Of a DNA stretch of 64,000 nt, positions 26,226 through 35,317 are shown piece by piece (position 1 is the first letter of the stretch; the number at the start of each line of letters is the position of its first letter). The translations under genes and the position numbers were made by a program. The notes beneath the pieces were generated by a model. That model was given only the letters and a program-made list of their open reading frames with translations. It was not told the origin of the DNA and made no database searches. The DNA is from JAJPHW01 sp963799065 (lineage in GTDB: Bacteria > Acidobacteriota > Terriglobia > Terriglobales > Acidobacteriaceae): assembly GCA_963799065.1 (NCBI GenBank), contig CAWCVJ010000003.1:1-64000 (forward strand). The letters are read 5' to 3'.

Positions 26226-26650
26226 TATCGACGGCTTATGCAGACTCAAGTTTTTTCGTCTCCCTCTATCTTGCGGATGTGCACTCAAGGGCAGCCGGAG
26301 AGCTGTTAAGTTCCGGTACCCGGGTCTGGTTTACTCCACTCCAATACGCGGAATGCACACACGCCATCGTCCAACAAGTTTTCTTTCATAATCTGCAGGC
26401 GGCGGAAGCGCAAAAAGTTTATGCGGCGCTGGAAAGCGACCAGTCTGCAGACTTATGGCTGCGGGCGGAGATACCCGTAAGCGCTTTCGAGGTTTGCTCA
26501 GACTTGGCCCGTCGCTACGGTCCTCGTCTGGGGGTGCGAACCCTCGACAGCCTGCACGTCGCCTGCGCCCTCGAATTCAAAGCCGAGCGATTTTGGACTT
26601 TCGATGAACGGCAGGCAAAGCTTGCGAAGGCCGTTGGTCTCAGGGGCTAG
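26222..26650 (+). CDS. PIN-domain toxin (VapC-like ribonuclease)
   Basis: 142 residues, full-length PIN domain. The acidic residues of the metal site are in YADSSFFV (Asp8), PLQYAECTHA (Glu), GVRTLDSLHVACA (Asp) and FWTFDERQ (Asp), so it should be an active RNase. The start TTG overlaps the antitoxin stop by four bases (TTGA), the typical arrangement of such pairs. RNA target unknown. Confidence 0.88.
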   Translation: MISTAYADSSFFVSLYLADVHSRAAGELLSSGTRVWFTPLQYAECTHAIVQQVFFHNLQAAEAQKVYAALESDQSADLWLRAEIPVSAFEVCSDLARRYGPRLGVRTLDSLHVACALEFKAERFWTFDERQAKLAKAVGLRG

Positions 26651-26670
26651 CAAAATCGAGATTCAAACAG

Positions 26671-28778
26671 CTACTCCTCTTCTTCGCGCACCTCGCCGCG
26701 CTCGGCTCTGGCCTTCTCGACAATTTTGTCTTGTAGCATGGCGGGGACGATTTCGTAGTGCGTCATTTCCATGTTGAAGCTGCCACGTCCCTGGGTCATT
26801 GCGGTGAGGTCTACGCCGTAGGTGAGCATTTCTGCCATCGGCACTTCGGCTTTGATGACGGTTTTGCCGGCCTTATTGTCCATGCCCTGGATGCGGCCGC
26901 GGCGGCTGTTGAGGTCGCCCATGATCGCGCCGGCGAAGTCGTCGGGCACGGTGATTTCGACCGCCATCAGGGGCTCGAGCAGCGTGGGCTTGGCGGTTTC
27001 CATGGCTTTGCGGAAGGCGATGCGTCCCGCCATTTTGAAGGACAGCTCGTTCGAATCGACGTCGTGGTACGAGCCGTCATAGAGGATGACGCGGAAGTCG
27101 ACCATGGGAAATCCGGCGAGATGGCCCCGCTGCGCGGCTTCGACGATTCCCTTCTCGATGGCTGGGATATAGTTTTTGGGAACTGCGCCGCCGAAAATAT
27201 CATTAACGAACTCGAACTGTCCGCCGCGCGGCATCGGCTCGATCTTGATTTTGCAGTCGCCGTACTGGCCGTGGCCTCCCGTCTGTTTCTTGTGTTTGCC
27301 CTGGACATCCGCTTTGCCGCGAATCGTCTCGCGATACGGAACTTTCGGCGCTTTCAGAATCACTTCTGTGTGATAGCGTTTCTTGAGCTTCGACACGACG
27401 ACTTCGATGTGTTGCTGGCCGGTTCCGGCGATGAGGAATTCTTTGGTCTGGGTGTCGCGGAAGAAGCGCAGCATGGCGTCTTCTTCCATGAGTTTGTGAA
27501 CGCCGTTGCCGAGTTTGTCCTCGTCGGCGCGCGTTTTGGGTTCGATGGCGAACGTGATTGCCGGCTCGGGCAACTTCACGCGCGGATAAATAATCGGCGC
27601 TGACTTATCGCCCAACGAATCTCCAGTCAGTGTGTCTTTCAATTTTGCGACGGCTCCGATGTCGCCCGCATGCAACTCGCTCACCGGCACGGAATTCTTG
27701 CCTTGCATGATCGAGATGTGCGAGAGTTTTCCTGTACACCCCGAGAGTAGTTCTGCACCGTGACGTCGTTCTTGACCACGCCGGAAAAGACTTTGAAGTA
27801 GGAAATGCGTCCTGCAAAGGCGTCGGAGACGGTCTTGAAAACATAGAGCGAAACCGGCTCGGCGTCGGTCTCGTGACGTCGCGGGGTATTCCCGTTGGAT
27901 GAAGCCGTGGGCTCGCCTTGGATCCAATCATGCTCGGAGGGTGCCGGCGTGTAATCGACGATGAAGTCCATCACCCGGTCTGCGCCGATATTGCCCAAGC
28001 CTGAGCTGAAAATCACGGGGAAAATTTTGTCTTCGCGAATGGCGTTGTGCAGAGCGGGAATCAAGTCTTCTTCCGGGATGGTTCCCTTCTCGAAAAATTC
28101 TTCCATCATCGCGTCGTCGCCTTCAGCGACGAGTTCGACTAGCGCTTCATGCGCTTCCTGGGCGCGATCGATCAAGTCGGCGGGAATCTCAGTTTCTTTG
28201 CCTTTACCGTTCCCTCCGATGTCATAGATGTAAGCCTTCATACGCACTAGATCGACGACGCCCTTGAAGCTGCGCTCTTTGCCAATGGGGAGTTCGAGCG
28301 GAACCACGCTGCGCCCAAATGCTTTTACCAACGATTCGAGTACGCGATCCGTATCGGCGCGCTCGCGATCCATGCGATTAACAGCGATTAGGCGCGGCGT
28401 TTTGTACTCTTCGCAATAATTCCAGACGCGTTCGGTGACGACTCCCACTCCGGCAACGCCATCGACCACGACCACCGCGGCGTCGACGACGGGCAGCGTC
28501 AGCTTGGCTTCATGCACGAACATGTTGAAGCCGGGCGTGTCGATCAGATTGATCTTCGTACCGGACCACTCGACGTAGGCCATGCTCGCGCCGATCGACA
28601 TTTTTCGGGCGATCTCTTCGTCGTCATAATCGGTGGGTGCGGTGCCGTCATCGACGCGGCCCAGGCGCGGCGCGGCGCCTGCGGTATAGAGCATGGCCGA
28701 AGCCAGCGTGGTTTTGCCGGCATGACCATGCCCGATCAAAGCAATGTTGCGGATATTTTTCCCTTCGTAGACCTTCAT
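26671..28778 (-). pseudogene. EF-G-like GTPase (EF-G paralogue), split by a -1 frameshift
   Basis: The reading frame from 28778 and the one ending at 26671 together encode a single ~702-residue EF-G-like protein: G domain, domain II, then domains III-V. The frames switch at the A run (coding GAAAAC, plus strand 27727-27730): one more A there joins VQE to KLSHISIMQ. P-loop GHGHAGKTT at residues 16-24. The switch II motif reads DTPGF where translational GTPases have DTPGH, and the base-specificity motif is NRMD instead of NKxD, so this is a divergent paralogue and not the main EF-G. A sequencing error, a real loss, or recoding are all possible. Confidence 0.85.
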
Positions 28779-29053
28779 GGCACTCGCTCCTTTGCGAACA
28801 CAGTTGTCGCAGGGGGCGTCGCGGCCCCTCCGCCAGAGCCGGGCTGCTCTGCTCGTCAGGACGATTCGTGGCCCTGGCGGGCCGAAGGATTCGAGTTGGG
28901 AACCCAGCTGGATTTAAGCAGCCAGCCGAAACCCAGAATCCTAGCACCGAACCGGGCAAGGACTCAACCTCCAATTATGGGTGTTCAAGCGGCAGGACGA
29001 CTGCATTACGATCCCTTGCTTCCGATCCTAGCGGGGCATACACTCCATCTCGA

Positions 29054-29356
29054 ATGCTAGGCGGGCGCACGAGCGAGCAGTGGGTGGCGGAATACTCGAC
29101 CAGCCATCAAGACCGGATTAATCGCGTGTGTCACACCGTGGGTATTCCGCTCATTCTGATTTCGATCGCGCTCGGCATCTCATGCGCGTTCGTGCATCGT
29201 TTGTGGCCCTATGCGCTGGCCTGTTTTATTGCCGGATGGACGTTTCAATTCGTGGGCCACGCCTTTGAAGGGAAACCGCCTGAGTTCTTGCATGACTGGC
29301 GTTTTCTCTTCGTAGGGGTCCGCTGGTGGTGGGCGAAAGTTCGAGGACGGGCCTAG
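29054..29356 (+). CDS. Mpo1-like / DUF962 family membrane protein
   Basis: 100 residues. EYSTSHQDRINRVCHTVGIPL, the hydrophobic pairs that follow, and QFVGHAFEGKPPEF carry the His residues conserved in the DUF962 family (yeast Mpo1, an iron-dependent dioxygenase of 2-hydroxy fatty acids). Bacterial members are uncharacterised. I start at the ATG at 29054; the frame is open far upstream, but that part lacks any family similarity. About 275 non-coding bases separate it from the EF-G-like gene. Confidence 0.8.
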   Translation: MLGGRTSEQWVAEYSTSHQDRINRVCHTVGIPLILISIALGISCAFVHRLWPYALACFIAGWTFQFVGHAFEGKPPEFLHDWRFLFVGVRWWWAKVRGRA

Positions 29357-29432
29357 ACCCGCCCTTGCGCGCGCCTTCCCGCCTGAGTTACTTTCATAGT
29401 CAGCGTCGCCTGTGGACGCGCTGCTATTATCT

Positions 29433-29774
29433 ATGTTCCGCCTGACCGCCAAGTTCGTTCTTCTGATTTTGTCGATCAGCACGGTTGCGCCCGTGGCTGT
29501 GGCGGTCTCCGCTCCACCTTCACATGCGTGCTGCATGAGGAAGGCGCACAGCCATCTCTCGCACGAGGCCACGTTCGAAGCAGCCTGCTGTTGTTCTCAC
29601 GATCACTCCGGTTTACTGACAAGCTCTCATGCGGCGGTCACCCCGCCGCTGGCGGGAATTGCGCCGAACCCAGTGACTGCTGCCTTGGGCGTGAGCAATA
29701 GCTGTATTCTCCAGATCAAAGAAGCGCACAGTCCCCACTCTGGCCGCGCACCTCCGCAACTCTCCCTCACATAA
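29433..29774 (+). CDS. Small exported His/Cys-rich protein (possible metal binding)
   Basis: 113 residues from the ATG at 29433. The first ~25 form a signal peptide (FVLLILSISTVAPVAVAVSA). The mature part has HACCMRKAHSHLSH and AACCCSHDHSG, clusters of Cys and His that suggest copper or another soft metal. Unknown family. It lies directly upstream of the TonB receptor, SCO and VKOR genes, which supports a copper-related role; this is inference from motif and context only. Confidence 0.55.
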   Translation: MFRLTAKFVLLILSISTVAPVAVAVSAPPSHACCMRKAHSHLSHEATFEAACCCSHDHSGLLTSSHAAVTPPLAGIAPNPVTAALGVSNSCILQIKEAHSPHSGRAPPQLSLT

Positions 29775-29888
29775 ATCGCTGCTACTAGTCCCGGCGTTGC
29801 TTGTCTTAGGGGTGACCGTCCGCTGAAGAGTGCGCCAGGGCCCTGTCTCCAAATTAGCTTTAGCGAACACTTCTTCTAGAGAGGATTT

Positions 29889-32189
29889 ATGCGTTGCCTT
29901 CGAATTGCGGGTCTGGTTTGTCTATTGTTTTTCGCCATCTACACATTCGCCAACGTTTACGGCGCCATTCGCGGCGTAATCCATGATCCGCAGCATCGGC
30001 CCGTCGAGGGCGCGATGGTGATGCTTAAAGCGAAGTCGTCGGAATGGTCCAGAACAACCACCACCGACGCCAACGGGGAATTCCAGATCAACGCCGTGCC
30101 CCTGGGAGACTACAGTGTGAGCATAGCCAGCACAGGCTTCGGCCAAACTGCGCAAGACGTAACGGTCATCTCCGGAACCGTACCCGTGGTTCACTTCCAG
30201 TTACGGGTGGCCGCGGCGCATGAGCAAATCACGGTCGCGTCGTCGGGCGCGGTCGCCCCCACGGACACTGCCACACCCATCACGCTCGTCGATAGCAACG
30301 ATATTGCCCGAACTCCCGGCGCCGACCGCACAAACAGCCTCGCCATGATTACGGATTACACTCCCGGCGCGTACGTCACGCACGACATGCTGCACATGCG
30401 CGGCGGCCATCAGACGACATGGCTTCTTGACGGCATTCCGTTCCTCAACACCGCGATCGCGCAGAACGTTGCGCCGCAATTCGATCCGAAAGATCTTGAG
30501 TACGTCGAGGTGAATCGCGGCAGCTACGGTGCGGAGTTCGGCGACCGCACTTACGGTGTCTTCAACGCCGTGCCCCGCAGCGGTTTCGAGCGCAACAACG
30601 AAGCCGAACTGACGCTAAGCGCAGGCAATTTTTATCAGACCAACGACGCCCTAAGCTTTGGCAGCCATACGGAGCGCTTCGCTTACTACGCCAGCGTGAA
30701 CGCCAACCGCAGCAATCTTGGCCTGCAACCGCCCGTGCCTCAGGTCGTGCATGATGCGGTCAACGGGGTCGGAGGTTTCGGCTCGCTCATCTTCAACGTC
30801 GATCCCTCCAATCAGTTACGCCTTGTGACTTCCCTGCGCCGCGATTACTTCCAGATTCCCTACGATCCGTTTTCCAGCGACATTGAGAATAATCCCGCGA
30901 GTGGTCAGTACACGCCCAGCATCGGCTTGCGCGACGGCCAGCACGAAGCCGACGCGGGAGTGCTCTTCACCTGGCTGCACACGTTCAATTCGCATTTGTT
31001 TACCACGGTCTCGCCGTTCTACCACTACAACAGCGGCAACTATGACAGCAATCCCGGCGACATTCCGATCGCCACTACCGAAGATCGCGCTTCCACTTAC
31101 GTTGGAGGCCAGGCCAGCTTTGCCGCCAACTACAAGCGGAACGATTTGCAAGTCGGATTTCTGAGCTTCTACCAAACCGATAGTCAGACCTTCGGGGCGA
31201 TCTTCAATGACGGCAGCGGGTTCGCACCGTTCGCTGACACTGAGCATCCCAACGCGAACCTGGAGGCTTTCTACATTGACGACAAGTTCAAGCCATTTTC
31301 ATGGTTGACACTTTCCGCCGGCATGCGCCCAACGCGCTTCTCTGAAGGCAACTTTGCGGTGACCTCTGCGGCGCAGCCGGTCGACGAAACCGCCATCCAG
31401 CCGCGCTTTGGCGCAACGGTTACTGTGCCTAAGATTCACTGGACGTTCCGTGCGTTCTATGGACACTACTATCAAGCGCCACCCATCGAGACCGTCTCCG
31501 GACCGGCGCTGGTCAACTACACCGGGCAGCAAGGCCTCGGCTTCGCTACTCTTCCCGGAGAGCGCGATGAAGAACATCAGTTCGGCGTGACCATTCCATT
31601 TCGCGGATGGGTTCTCGACGCCGACAACTTCCAAACCGGCGTGGTCAATTTCCTCGATCACAACAATATTGGCGCTTCCAGCATTTTCTTCCCGCTCGCA
31701 GTTTCGAAGGCCCTGATTCGCGGATGGGAAACCACGCTGCGCTCTCCGCGTTTCGCGCACCGGGGACAACTACATCTCGCTTACTCCAATCAGATCGCGG
31801 AGGGCGCGGGTACTATCGTAGGCGGACTTACGGATTTTTCTTACTCTCCGCAATTGACACCGCTCGACCACGATCAGCGCAACACGTTGAACGTTGGCGG
31901 CGATGCCACGCTGCCGTGGCGCAGTTACGCGTCCACTAATGTTTACTATGGCTCAGGATTCAGCAATGCGTTCCCTGGCGCGCCCTATCCCGGCGACTAT
32001 CTACCCCAGCACACGAGCTTCGACGTTTCCGTCGGCAAAGACTTCGGCGAACGGTTCACCGCCTCAGTTACCGCATTGAACGTTGCCAATCGCCGTGTGG
32101 AGTACGACAACAGCCTGACGTTTGGCGGATATCACTGGAACAATCCTCGTGAGATTTATTTTGAAATGAAATATCGCTTCCACTACTAG
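29889..32189 (+). CDS. TonB-dependent outer-membrane receptor with carboxypeptidase-regulatory-like N-domain
   Basis: 766 residues. Signal peptide (RIAGLVCLLFFAIYTFANVYG), then a carboxypeptidase-regulatory-like beta-sandwich (GAIRGVIHDPQHRPVEGA, DANGEFQINAVPLGDYSV, about 26-105), a plug domain (MLHMRGGHQTTWLLDGIPF and YVEVNRGSYGAEFGDRTYG), and a long beta-barrel that ends in an aromatic residue (EMKYRFHY), as outer-membrane proteins need. GAGAGGA precedes the ATG. The cargo is unknown; the copper-type neighbours suggest a metal. It is followed after 40 bases by the SCO gene behind a strong ribosome-binding site. Confidence 0.9.
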   Translation: MRCLRIAGLVCLLFFAIYTFANVYGAIRGVIHDPQHRPVEGAMVMLKAKSSEWSRTTTTDANGEFQINAVPLGDYSVSIASTGFGQTAQDVTVISGTVPVVHFQLRVAAAHEQITVASSGAVAPTDTATPITLVDSNDIARTPGADRTNSLAMITDYTPGAYVTHDMLHMRGGHQTTWLLDGIPFLNTAIAQNVAPQFDPKDLEYVEVNRGSYGAEFGDRTYGVFNAVPRSGFERNNEAELTLSAGNFYQTNDALSFGSHTERFAYYASVNANRSNLGLQPPVPQVVHDAVNGVGGFGSLIFNVDPSNQLRLVTSLRRDYFQIPYDPFSSDIENNPASGQYTPSIGLRDGQHEADAGVLFTWLHTFNSHLFTTVSPFYHYNSGNYDSNPGDIPIATTEDRASTYVGGQASFAANYKRNDLQVGFLSFYQTDSQTFGAIFNDGSGFAPFADTEHPNANLEAFYIDDKFKPFSWLTLSAGMRPTRFSEGNFAVTSAAQPVDETAIQPRFGATVTVPKIHWTFRAFYGHYYQAPPIETVSGPALVNYTGQQGLGFATLPGERDEEHQFGVTIPFRGWVLDADNFQTGVVNFLDHNNIGASSIFFPLAVSKALIRGWETTLRSPRFAHRGQLHLAYSNQIAEGAGTIVGGLTDFSYSPQLTPLDHDQRNTLNVGGDATLPWRSYASTNVYYGSGFSNAFPGAPYPGDYLPQHTSFDVSVGKDFGERFTASVTALNVANRRVEYDNSLTFGGYHWNNPREIYFEMKYRFHY

Positions 32190-32229
32190 GAGGCGTGGAC
32201 TTATTTATGATGAGGAGGTAAAGCTTGTT

Positions 32230-33144
32230 ATGAACCGAATTTTATCCACTGGCGGGCGAACGCGAAGTTTGGGAGCGTTTGCCACTTTGCTGGCGATCGT
32301 TTCCATAACCATCGCTTGCAATTCTAAGCCATCCCCGCCGCAGCAATATCAGTTCTCCGGACGGATCGTTTCCATCGATGCGCAGAGCTCTTCGGCCATT
32401 ATCGACGGCGACGAAGTGAAGGGATTCATGCCCGCGATGGCAATGTCTTACAAGTTCAAAGTCGCGGGCGATCTGAAACCGTTCCAGCCCGGCGATGCTA
32501 TATCGGCAGACCTGTTCGTGCAGAAGAATGGCGATCAGCAGGACTACTGGCTGGAAAATGCCAAGCTGGTAAATCGTCCAGCGACGCCGCCTGCCAAGCC
32601 CGCGGGGGCGATGCACATTCCGGAGGCAGGTGAGCAGGTTCCGAACTTTCATCTCGTCAATCAGGATGGCAGGAAGATTTCTCTTGATGGATATCGAACT
32701 AGAGTTCTGCTGATTACGTTTATCTATACGCGCTGTCCGTTCCCCGATTTCTGTCCGAGGATAACGCAAAAGTTTGCGGAAGTGAATCAGCAACTCGACG
32801 CGGATAAAACTCTCGGCCCTGCGACGCATCTCATCAGCATCAGCTTCGATCCCGAGCACGATACACCGAAAGTTCTGAAGGCTTATGGCTTGCACTCGGT
32901 AGGCGGCAAGGGGCTCACGGGATTTGCGCACTGGGAGTTCGCAACCGCCAACCCGAAGGACCTATCGACACTCGCCGACTTTTTCGGGCTAACCATTCAG
33001 CCCGACAGCGGTCTAATCACTCACTCGCTGAGCACGGCGGTGATCGGCCGGGACGGCAGGATCTTCAAGTGGTATCACGGCAGTGACTGGGAGCCGGCGA
33101 CACTGGTTCAGGACGCCGCCAACGCGCTGCACGCGGCCACATAA
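32230..33144 (+). CDS. CusF-like/SCO1-like fusion lipoprotein
   Basis: 304 residues, AGGAGGT about ten bases before the ATG. A lipoprotein-type signal ends at Cys30 (SITIACNS; the -3 Thr is not ideal). Residues ~40-110 resemble the CusF copper-binding domain (GFMPAMAMSYKF). Residues ~130-300 are the thioredoxin-like SCO1/SenC domain with TRCPFPDFCPR (two Cys five residues apart, wider than the usual CxxxC) and the copper His in THSLSTAVIG. It should handle periplasmic copper, perhaps for cytochrome oxidase assembly. VKOR follows after 19 bases. Confidence 0.88.
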   Translation: MNRILSTGGRTRSLGAFATLLAIVSITIACNSKPSPPQQYQFSGRIVSIDAQSSSAIIDGDEVKGFMPAMAMSYKFKVAGDLKPFQPGDAISADLFVQKNGDQQDYWLENAKLVNRPATPPAKPAGAMHIPEAGEQVPNFHLVNQDGRKISLDGYRTRVLLITFIYTRCPFPDFCPRITQKFAEVNQQLDADKTLGPATHLISISFDPEHDTPKVLKAYGLHSVGGKGLTGFAHWEFATANPKDLSTLADFFGLTIQPDSGLITHSLSTAVIGRDGRIFKWYHGSDWEPATLVQDAANALHAAT

Positions 33145-33163
33145 TTTTCGCGATGGAGTCTGT

Positions 33164-33568
33164 ATGAGATACGTGTTCATTGTTTTAGCTGTACTCGGAA
33201 TCGTCGTTTCCTCGCTCGCGTTGCGCGAACACTACCGCGTAGGCGATTCTCCCTGCGACATCAACGATAAATGGGATTGCGGCGTAGTCAATCAGAGCGT
33301 ATTCGCGGTCATCGCGGGCGTGCCTGTGGCTGCCATTGGAATCGTCGGATATCTTCTTCTGGGAATTCTCGCGTTCCGCAAGTCATATCGCCTTCTGGCC
33401 GCTGCGACTCTCGGCGCCCTGGCATTTTCGCTCTACCTCACGCATATCGAGCGCGACGTCTTGCGTGTGTGGTGCATTTATTGTGTCTCGTCCCTGGGAA
33501 TCATTTCTCTGTTTACACTTCTGACCCTCGGATCTCTCCTCAGAGGGGGGGGCCGCAAGCCCGCGTAA
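33164..33568 (+). CDS. Vitamin K epoxide reductase (VKOR) family membrane protein
   Basis: 134 residues, four to five membrane segments. The redox CxxC is in VWCIYCVSSL (about 105-114) and the loop pair in SPCDINDKWDC (about 30-40), so both cysteine pairs are present. VKORs reoxidise periplasmic disulfide-forming partners with quinone. No thioredoxin domain is fused. Start at the ATG at 33164, with TGGAG just upstream. Position after the SCO gene suggests it keeps Cys-containing copper proteins in the right redox state. Confidence 0.88.
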   Translation: MRYVFIVLAVLGIVVSSLALREHYRVGDSPCDINDKWDCGVVNQSVFAVIAGVPVAAIGIVGYLLLGILAFRKSYRLLAAATLGALAFSLYLTHIERDVLRVWCIYCVSSLGIISLFTLLTLGSLLRGGGRKPA

Positions 33569-33584
33569 TCCTGCCGTAATAACG

Positions 33585-33806
33585 ATGAATCTCGGCAAAC
33601 TGCTGATCGGTGCGGGCGCGCTCCTGGTTCTGGCCGGAGCACTGGTGATGCTGCTCGATCGCGCCCACCTGCCCCTGGGCAGGCTTCCTGGCGACATCGT
33701 CTATCGAGGGAAGAACACAACCGTTTATTTTCCGCTTCTGTCTTCGATCGTCATGAGCATCATCTTGTCCGGCGTTCTGTACCTCGTCGGCCGCTTCCGA
33801 CGCTGA
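33585..33806 (+). CDS. DUF2905 family small membrane protein
   Basis: 73 residues with two membrane segments (LLIGAGALLVLAGALVMLL and LLSSIVMSIILSGVLYLVG). The linker LPLGRLPGDIVYRGKNTTVYFP matches the DUF2905 core. Unknown function. It lies 16 bases after VKOR and 43 bases before xseA. Confidence 0.82.
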   Translation: MNLGKLLIGAGALLVLAGALVMLLDRAHLPLGRLPGDIVYRGKNTTVYFPLLSSIVMSIILSGVLYLVGRFRR

Positions 33807-33849
33807 CCGCACTGGCGAGTGCCGATCCTGCCCTTGTACACTCCCCACA

Positions 33850-35211
33850 ATGTCTTTTTCCGGTCAACTCGACTTTAGCTTTCGGCCGCCCGAGCGGCGC
33901 CCCTGGAAGATCAAGGAACTGGTCTCCGCGGTCCGCGCTCACATCGAGCGCGCCTATGGCGATGCCTGGGTGGAAGGGGAAATCTCCAACTTTCGCGCCC
34001 AGGATTCCGGCCATCTTTATTTCACTTTGAAAGATGAGAGCGCGCAGCTCAGTGCGGTGATGTTTCGTTCGCAGGCGCGGCTGCTGCGCTTTCGGCCGGA
34101 GAGTGGCATGCAAGTCATCGCGCGCGGCCGGGTGACGATTTACGAAGACCGCGGCCAGTTGCAACTTCTAGTCGAGTATCTGGAGCCCCGCGGCGCAGGT
34201 GCGTTGCAGATTGCCTTCGAACAACTCAAGGCCAAGTTGGACGCTGAGGGCTTGTTCGACGCGGACCGCAAGAAGCCGATCCCGGCGCTGCCCGCGCGGA
34301 TTGGGATTATCACTTCCCCGCAGGGCGCGGCCCTGCGCGACATTCTGAATATTCTGCAGCGCAGGCACCACTCCGCCAACATTCTGATTTATCCGGCGCA
34401 GGTGCAAGGCGATGCCGCGCCCACTGACGTCGCGGCCGGGGTTCGCTACTTTAATAAGGCGGGCAACGTTGCAGTCATCATCATCGCGCGGGGCGGCGGG
34501 TCGGCGGAAGATTTGTTCGCGTTCAATCACGAAGGGCTGGCGCGAACGGTCTCGGACTCCGAGATTCCGGTGATCTCCGCCATCGGACACGAAACGGACT
34601 TTACCATCCTCGATTTCGTGGCGGATTTGCGCGCGCCAACGCCGTCGGCGGCGGCGGAATTGGTTATACGATCGCGACAGGAAGTCGAGAATCAATCGGA
34701 AGAACTCCGCCAGCGTTTGGCGCGTGCCATCCGGTATCGCCTGCTTATGGGGCGGCAAACGCTTTTGGAAAAAGCACAGCAGGGTACGCTCGCGCGTATC
34801 CGCGAAGCCATCAATCGCCGGGCACAGAAGCTGGATGATGTGCGCTATGCGCTGGAGCGAGCCGAGCGACTACAACTCGAACGGTACAGGCGCCGTCTCG
34901 ATCTCTCTGCGGCGGCGGTCCGGCACTATGACGCGCGCCGCGTCTTGTCCGGGATTCGACATGACCTCGATTCGCGCGTAGCTTCGCTCCGCGCGACTTT
35001 ACAGGCGGTTCTCCTGCGAAACCGAGCCCGCCTCGATCAACACGCGGGGCGACTGGAAGCGCTGTCCCCGCTCGCGATTCTCGATCGCGGCTATGCCCTC
35101 GTCTTCGACGCTACTGGCCGGCTGATCAAGGACGCGGCCCGAGTGAAAGGCGGCGAAGACATCACCGCTCGCGTCGCCCAGGGAACGATCCGCGCCAGGG
35201 TAAACCACTGA
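33850..35211 (+). CDS. xseA: Exodeoxyribonuclease VII large subunit
   Basis: 453 residues. N-terminal OB fold (EGEISNFRAQDSGHLYFTLKD), then the catalytic region with ARIGIITSPQGAALRDIL and GGGSAEDLFAFNHEGLAR and SAIGHETDFTILDFVAD, followed by the long helical arm that binds XseB subunits. With XseB it degrades single-stranded DNA to short acid-soluble fragments. The small-subunit gene xseB, often next door, is not in the following 106 bases. Confidence 0.96.
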   Translation: MSFSGQLDFSFRPPERRPWKIKELVSAVRAHIERAYGDAWVEGEISNFRAQDSGHLYFTLKDESAQLSAVMFRSQARLLRFRPESGMQVIARGRVTIYEDRGQLQLLVEYLEPRGAGALQIAFEQLKAKLDAEGLFDADRKKPIPALPARIGIITSPQGAALRDILNILQRRHHSANILIYPAQVQGDAAPTDVAAGVRYFNKAGNVAVIIIARGGGSAEDLFAFNHEGLARTVSDSEIPVISAIGHETDFTILDFVADLRAPTPSAAAELVIRSRQEVENQSEELRQRLARAIRYRLLMGRQTLLEKAQQGTLARIREAINRRAQKLDDVRYALERAERLQLERYRRRLDLSAAAVRHYDARRVLSGIRHDLDSRVASLRATLQAVLLRNRARLDQHAGRLEALSPLAILDRGYALVFDATGRLIKDAARVKGGEDITARVAQGTIRARVNH

Positions 35212-35317
35212 GATGTCCTCCGTTTCTTGAAAGCATCGCGCGAGATTTACAATGAGCGCAAGCGTACACTGAGGATCATAGTTTCAACGAGTTCAACGCT
35301 CCCAGGGAGGAGTTGCA

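Noticed and set aside
26758..27603. 281-codon plus-strand frame opposite the EF-G-like gene
   Set aside because: Mirror of a coding strand with strong codon bias, no family features.
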